A model generated the notes under the pieces. The model had not been told where the DNA came from. It was given only the letters and a program-made list of their open reading frames with translations, and made no database searches. Both the position numbers and the translations under genes were made by a program. Below, piece by piece: positions 23,281 to 26,214 of a stretch of DNA of 26,214 bases. Position 1 is the stretch's first letter, and each line of letters opens with the position of its first letter. Where the stretch lies: the NCBI GenBank assembly GCA_040880305.1, contig JBBDIP010000034.1, positions 1 to 26,214 on the forward strand, given 5' to 3'. Source of the DNA: JBBDIP01 sp040880305. GTDB taxonomy: Bacteria > Bacillota > Sulfobacillia > Fermentithermobacillales > Fermentithermobacillaceae.

Positions 23281-23305
23281 GGGGCGGTACCAGTGGTACC
23301 GCCCC
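23281..23305. repeat. Perfect 11-bp hairpin
   Basis: GGGGCGGTACC (23281-23291) and GGTACCGCCCC (23295-23305) are separated by AGT. No T-tract follows on the minus strand and only TTAT on the plus strand. It may be a weak terminator, an mRNA 3'-end stabiliser or a protein-binding palindrome. Apart from this and the terminator at 23158, nothing was recognised in 23076-23405. Confidence 0.6.
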
Positions 23306-23405
23306 TTATCTGCGGTTCTATTCCTCGTCGTCGAGGTTCGTCGGCGGCGATTTCATCTGGAATGGCGACGATTTGGCGACGATGCTCTGGGTGTTCCGCA
23401 CTGCC

Positions 23406-23585
23406 CTACTTCTGATTCTTCTTGGTTCCGCAAGGAACTTGGCTGGCCGCGACCTCCCTGTACGCAACGATTAGGTCAGGCAGGTGTTTGGCCATTTCCA
23501 CAAACTCGGGCCGACGGGAAACATATTCCGCAGACGCCCTAACGCTGTTTCGAGACTCAACTGAATCCCCGTTCCTAGCGGTCAC
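23406..23585 (-). CDS. Small hypothetical protein, 59 aa, coupled to the GAF gene
   Basis: The GTG at 23585 overlaps the stop of the GAF gene (GTGA) and has GAGAGGTGG seven bases upstream, a classical coupled start. The product reads VTARNGDSVESRNSVRASAE and continues as a helical stretch (PEFVEMAKHLPDLIVAYREV) with a basic tail. There is no similarity I recognise, no membrane helix and no signal peptide. A longer open frame extends upstream to 23744, but that part overlaps the GAF gene antisense-free in another frame and looks like a shadow. It may be a partner or small regulator of the GAF protein. Confidence 0.5.
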   Translation of the reverse strand: MTARNGDSVESRNSVRASAEYVSRRPEFVEMAKHLPDLIVAYREVAASQVPCGTKKNQK

Positions 23586-24454
23586 TTGGACGCCACCTCT
23601 CTCATGGTCGTCTGTTTCATCATCCAAATGGACTGAGCCGCCATGACGATCGACGCAATCTCGGCGTGAGCCTTGGCTGTCTGGAGATCCTCGTCCCCAA
23701 AGACGTCGGCCTCCTTTCCGTCCACGGTCAGAACGCCCAGGCAAGTTTTGTCTTCCTCAAATACTATCGGCGCGCACATAAGAGATCTATACGTATGTGG
23801 GTCGCCAGACATCACCTGGAAGTCCTTATTCTTAAGCACATCCGGATCTATGCTGGCTTTCTTCGTCCGGTAACACCTTCCGGCCACTGAGCCGTCAATC
23901 TTGAGTTTGACCCTGTTCTTGTACTCAACGTCGAACGCCGATGAGCCCGCGACCATTTCGAGGTGCTTCTCGTCGCACGGCTGCCAGATCGCGCACCTAT
24001 GTAACTCTCTGCTTCGCGACTTCAACCCGCCTGACAGGCGATCAGTCAACGCCTGAAGTACCTTGTACCCCTGTTCCATCGGGTCCTGATCGGTAAGCAG
24101 TGTCTGCAGGAGAGACCGGATTTCCGAGCAGCTGGTGGTCATGCCCTCGAGAAGCACGGAGGAGCGCTCCAAGCTTTCCTTGGCGTGGTTTAGTTCGTCG
24201 TACCTCTTCTGAAAATCCAGGAGGCTGATCATAGCCTTATCCGCTCGTCCAGCACGCCTAACAAGAACGTAGCTACCTCCGATCCAGAAGTACAAGGCTA
24301 TTCCAAGCCCCGATGTGATCGCGGTGACAAGCCACCCAGGCGACCGCTTCATTACCTCAGTGAGAAAGGTCCAAAAGGCATCCCCCAAGATCTTTTCCTC
24401 CAAGCCGCTGGCGCTCAGCCGGAGTGCCCATCGCTCTTCATTTGACGCAAGCAC
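23582..24454 (-). CDS. Membrane-anchored GAF-domain protein
   Basis: The 290-aa protein has a hydrophobic helix at about 41-65 (WLVTAITSGLGIALYFWIGG), a charged probable coiled coil at about 75-110, and a C-terminal GAF domain at about 130-280: RCAIWQPCDEKHLEMVAG, KIDGSVAGRCYRTKKAS, TYRSLMCAPIVFEED, LGVLTVDGKEADVFGDEDLQ. GAF domains bind small ligands, including cyclic nucleotides in some families, or mediate dimers. No kinase, GGDEF or nuclease domain is attached, so output is unknown. GTG at 24454 has AAGAAGGG upstream, a moderate site. It lies just after the lysis cassette terminator and is coupled to a 59-aa gene. It may be a sensor or exclusion protein carried by the phage. Confidence 0.7.
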   Translation of the reverse strand: MLASNEERWALRLSASGLEEKILGDAFWTFLTEVMKRSPGWLVTAITSGLGIALYFWIGGSYVLVRRAGRADKAMISLLDFQKRYDELNHAKESLERSSVLLEGMTTSCSEIRSLLQTLLTDQDPMEQGYKVLQALTDRLSGGLKSRSRELHRCAIWQPCDEKHLEMVAGSSAFDVEYKNRVKLKIDGSVAGRCYRTKKASIDPDVLKNKDFQVMSGDPHTYRSLMCAPIVFEEDKTCLGVLTVDGKEADVFGDEDLQTAKAHAEIASIVMAAQSIWMMKQTTMREVASK

Positions 24455-24487
24455 CCGAAACCCTTCTTATTGAACAAGTAGTCTGAC

Positions 24488-24524
24488 AAAAACAAAAAGG
24501 GCTCCGACGGCGAGGGTCGGAGCC
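24488..24524 (-). terminator. Rho-independent terminator of the lysis cassette
   Basis: On the minus strand GGCTCCGAC (24524-24516) pairs with GTCGGAGCC (24508-24500) across a 7-nt loop, followed by CTTTTTGTTTTTG. It lies 33 bases after the amidase stop. Confidence 0.9.
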
Positions 24525-24557
24525 TGGGAACCCGTATTCCACATGGAATACCTGGGC

Positions 24558-25181
24558 CTAAGTCGAGAGCCTGTTCAGCACCGTGGCCAGTTCCCCCCAC
24601 GTCGGTCGATCCGTCGGCTTATGCGTCCCGTTGACGATGCCCCTGTCGGCCAGGAGCGCGATCTCCATCGACGGATCCCACGGGACGGGGAGCAGCCGGT
24701 ACTTCTCGAGGTACACTCTGCCCACGAATGCGTCCCACCTCGGGAGAAGCAGACGCGGGCAGTCCTTCGGGTACCAGTGGCGGTGCGGTACCATACGTGA
24801 GACTTCGAGCCCTGTCTCTACCAGCAGCCAGGCCACGAGCTTGGCTGCGTTCCTTTCGACCGCCTGCCGGTCCTGTACCTCGCACAGCTCGATGCCGATG
24901 CTGGTCATGTTTCCGGGGCCTCGGCCGTCTGCAGCGTGCCAGCCGTGCTCGCCCAAGGGAAGGTGCTGGTAAGCTCCCTGGTCGTCCACCGTGAAGTGCC
25001 AGCTGACTGGAGCCTCGGCCGCGTCGTTGCCCTTCAGGTACCCGGCTTCATCCTTGGCGGTGGCGCCCGGGTCGGCCGTGTCGTGGATGGTCAGGTACTT
25101 AGGCACCATGGTCCCGCCTGGCCGGTTCCCCCTGCCTTCGGGGATCAGGTCCTCAACTAGGGGTATTGGGCACTTCAGCAC
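24558..25181 (-). CDS. N-acetylmuramoyl-L-alanine amidase, phage endolysin (Amidase_2)
   Basis: This zinc amidase cuts the bond between MurNAc and L-Ala in peptidoglycan to release phage. It has 207 aa. The catalytic domain (about 20-160) shows the first zinc His in YLTIHDTADP (H33), SWHFTVDDQGAYQHLPLGEH, GIELCE, and the second site HRHWYPKDCPRLL with His133/135 and Cys141 as likely ligands. The last 40 residues (LLADRGIVNGTHKPTDRPTW, then a GELATVLNRL helix) look like a half SLH or wall-targeting motif. There is no signal peptide, so export depends on the holin. The GTG start lies within the end of the holin gene (29-base overlap) with AAGAAGGG upstream. Confidence 0.9.
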   Translation of the reverse strand: MLKCPIPLVEDLIPEGRGNRPGGTMVPKYLTIHDTADPGATAKDEAGYLKGNDAAEAPVSWHFTVDDQGAYQHLPLGEHGWHAADGRGPGNMTSIGIELCEVQDRQAVERNAAKLVAWLLVETGLEVSRMVPHRHWYPKDCPRLLLPRWDAFVGRVYLEKYRLLPVPWDPSMEIALLADRGIVNGTHKPTDRPTWGELATVLNRLST

Positions 25182-25614
25182 CCTGATCGCCCTTCTTCCT
25201 AATCTGCTCTAGCGCGTCCATCAGTGCGTGGGGAATCGGTACCCCGGCCTCACCGGCGTTCTCGAGAATGCTGAGGCCCTCGTTCGCGATGTAGAAGCAG
25301 ACGACCAGCGACCGGCACAGAGCCGGGATGGCCGGGAAACCGGGTATGCCGGCGACAGCCGACGCCAAGAGAATGTCAATCTGGGCCGCAACCATCACCA
25401 CAAAGAAGAGGAGGACCTTCTTCACGATCCCCCTGGCGCCGATCTCACTGCTGAGACTCTTCCGCGACCAGGCCGCCGCGAGCCCCGTCAAGTAGTCAAA
25501 TACGACGAAGAGCGCGAGCACCTTGAGCATCACGTCCCAGCCTCCCAAGAGCGCCGTGAGAACACCGCCGACCGCCGCCAGAGACCACCTGCCTGTGTTC
25601 AGGAACCTGTCCAT
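25153..25614 (-). CDS. Phage holin (toxin secretion / phage lysis holin type)
   Basis: Holins make membrane lesions at a set time so the endolysin can reach the wall. This 153-aa protein has three hydrophobic segments: about 12-48 including VLALFVVFDYLTGLAAAW, then KKVLLFFVVMVAAQIDILLA, and ALCRSLVVCFYIANEGLSIL. The FDYLTG and YIANEGLSILEN motifs are typical of Phage_holin_4 / TcdE-like proteins. The C-terminus is hydrophilic (LEQIRKKGDQGAEVP). ATG at 25614 has AAAAGGAGG about eight bases upstream, a very strong site. It directly precedes the amidase, the standard lysis order, and follows the SLH/zincin gene by 16 bases. Confidence 0.9.
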   Translation of the reverse strand: MDRFLNTGRWSLAAVGGVLTALLGGWDVMLKVLALFVVFDYLTGLAAAWSRKSLSSEIGARGIVKKVLLFFVVMVAAQIDILLASAVAGIPGFPAIPALCRSLVVCFYIANEGLSILENAGEAGVPIPHALMDALEQIRKKGDQGAEVPNTPS

Positions 25615-25630
25615 GAAGCATGCCTCCTTT

Positions 25631-26214
25631 TCAACTCAAGCCAAGCCGGTTAAGGATGTCCTGATACCGCTTTTCCGCCCTGTCGTCCAATCTGATGGCC
25701 ACCGCGGCCAGTTCTTCACGACTAGGCGCCTCTGACGGCCGGAAGGTGCCCTCGGGATCGCCTCGCATGATGCCGCGCTCTGCAGCCTGGCGGATGTACG
25801 CCGCAGACCACCTACCCGGCTCAACGTCCACAAATGAAGAGGCCCCCGGCTTCGTGGGCTCGGGAGCCTCGGGTTCGGGACCAGGTACGGGCGGGCCAGG
25901 CGGCGGTAACCACGACAAGATGATCTGCCTGAGCCGCTCACGCTTTGCGGCTGCCGCTTTGCCCTCCTCCGACTGGAGTAGCAGGCTTATCCCGAGGTCG
26001 CCGGCAGCCGGAGTGCCGCCTTGGCCCAGGTAGTACCTATGCCGGGGAGCCGCGGCCTGCGGCGAGCCGAACAAGAGCCTGCCGTCCTCCGCAAAGACCT
26101 CCGTCTCAGGCGCGACTAAGCCGCCCCTCGCGGCCCAGTACTCGTCGGTCCGCCCCAAAGCCCTGCCGTAGTTGTACAGGCGATGGGATACCTCGTGAGC
26201 AAGCGTGGCCCGGA
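25631..26214 (-). CDS. Zincin-like metallopeptidase with C-terminal SLH motif, partial
   Basis: The frame stays open to the right edge, so the N-terminus is missing. The first visible residues read ATLAHEVSHRLYNYGRALG, containing an HExxH zinc-peptidase motif in a typical helix, followed by RTDEYWAARGG. A linker rich in Pro and Glu (PPPGPPVPGPEPEAPEP) leads to a single SLH-like motif, SSFVDVEPGRWSAAYIRQAA then ERGIMRGDPEGTFRPSEAPS and REELAAVAIRL, which usually anchors proteins to secondary wall polymer. It sits directly upstream of the holin. It may be a tail-associated or wall-acting peptidase, or a conserved tail protein of Firmicute phages that kept the motif. A TTG at 26158 could start a shorter form, but it would cut the HEVSH helix. 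Confidence 0.65.
   Translation of the reverse strand, partial: RATLAHEVSHRLYNYGRALGRTDEYWAARGGLVAPETEVFAEDGRLLFGSPQAAAPRHRYYLGQGGTPAAGDLGISLLLQSEEGKAAAAKRERLRQIILSWLPPPGPPVPGPEPEAPEPTKPGASSFVDVEPGRWSAAYIRQAAERGIMRGDPEGTFRPSEAPSREELAAVAIRLDDRAEKRYQDILNRLGLS

Larger units (their letters stand above)
19711..26214 (-). mobile_element. One end of a putative prophage, lysis module plus cargo
   Basis: From the right edge leftward, all on the minus strand, come a zincin/SLH protein, a holin, an amidase endolysin, and then cargo genes ending at the cotJC break. Phage genomes often carry lysogenic-conversion genes between the lysis cassette and an attachment site. Terminators separate the cargo genes, so each is probably expressed on its own. 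Integrase, structural and replication genes would lie beyond the right edge, so a degraded prophage or a phage-derived island is also possible. Confidence 0.6.

Noticed and set aside
1..26214. CRISPR array, tRNA or rRNA genes
   Set aside because: No regularly spaced direct repeats, no cloverleaf with a T-loop, and no rRNA-like conserved stretch were seen on either strand.

Overview
The window looks like chromosomal DNA of a GC-rich, endospore-forming Bacillota. The evidence is a spore photoproduct lyase homologue, a cotJA-cotJB-cotJC spore-coat locus, strong AGGAGG-type ribosome binding sites, GTG/TTG starts and Gram-positive-type phage lysis genes. A clade cannot be named from this sequence alone. 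No rRNA, tRNA or CRISPR array was seen.

Layout. (1) 1-3410 is a mobile-element scar. It holds the tail of a probable STAND/TPR protein cut by an IS110-family element of IS1111 type (inverted repeats at 752-764 and 2283-2295). Next comes an IS1182-like transposase pseudogene with one in-frame stop and a missing N-terminus, fused directly to the last third of livJ. (2) 3411-7282 is a branched-chain amino acid ABC operon, livJ'-livH-livM-livG-livF. livJ is decapitated and livM appears to lack an internal block that includes the EAA-like coupling loop. (3) 7367-9844 is a 7TM-PAS-PAS-GGDEF-HD-GYP c-di-GMP protein. (4) 9852-16887, minus strand, reads marR, an RND transporter, splB and a MutS2 homologue without an Smr domain. 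(5) 17032-18636 is a fused formiminotransferase-cyclodeaminase with its own promoter and terminator. (6) 18742-19740 is the cotJ operon, whose third gene is cut after about 65 codons. (7) 19711 to the right edge, all minus strand, reads as one end of a prophage: a zincin/SLH protein, holin, amidase endolysin, terminator, GAF protein with a coupled 59-aa gene, a secreted copper-amine-oxidase-N-like protein, a 92-aa unknown, then a two-gene conflict module (CD-NTase-like nucleotidyltransferase plus S-4TM pore effector) against the cotJC breakpoint.

The most interesting arrangement is the last one. A lysogenic-conversion slot at the phage end carries a minimal CBASS-like anti-phage pair, and the element appears to sit inside the spore-coat gene cotJC. 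That resembles skin-type elements that interrupt sporulation genes and are excised in the mother cell. The other end and the recombinase lie outside the window, so this is inference.

Stretches without a clear gene: 756-1037 is the 3' noncoding end of the IS1111 element; 3817-3959 holds three hairpins; 11820-12099 holds a long imperfect inverted repeat; 21491-21784 holds at most a 44-codon ORF; 23076-23405 holds a terminator and an 11-bp perfect hairpin; nothing else was recognised in these.
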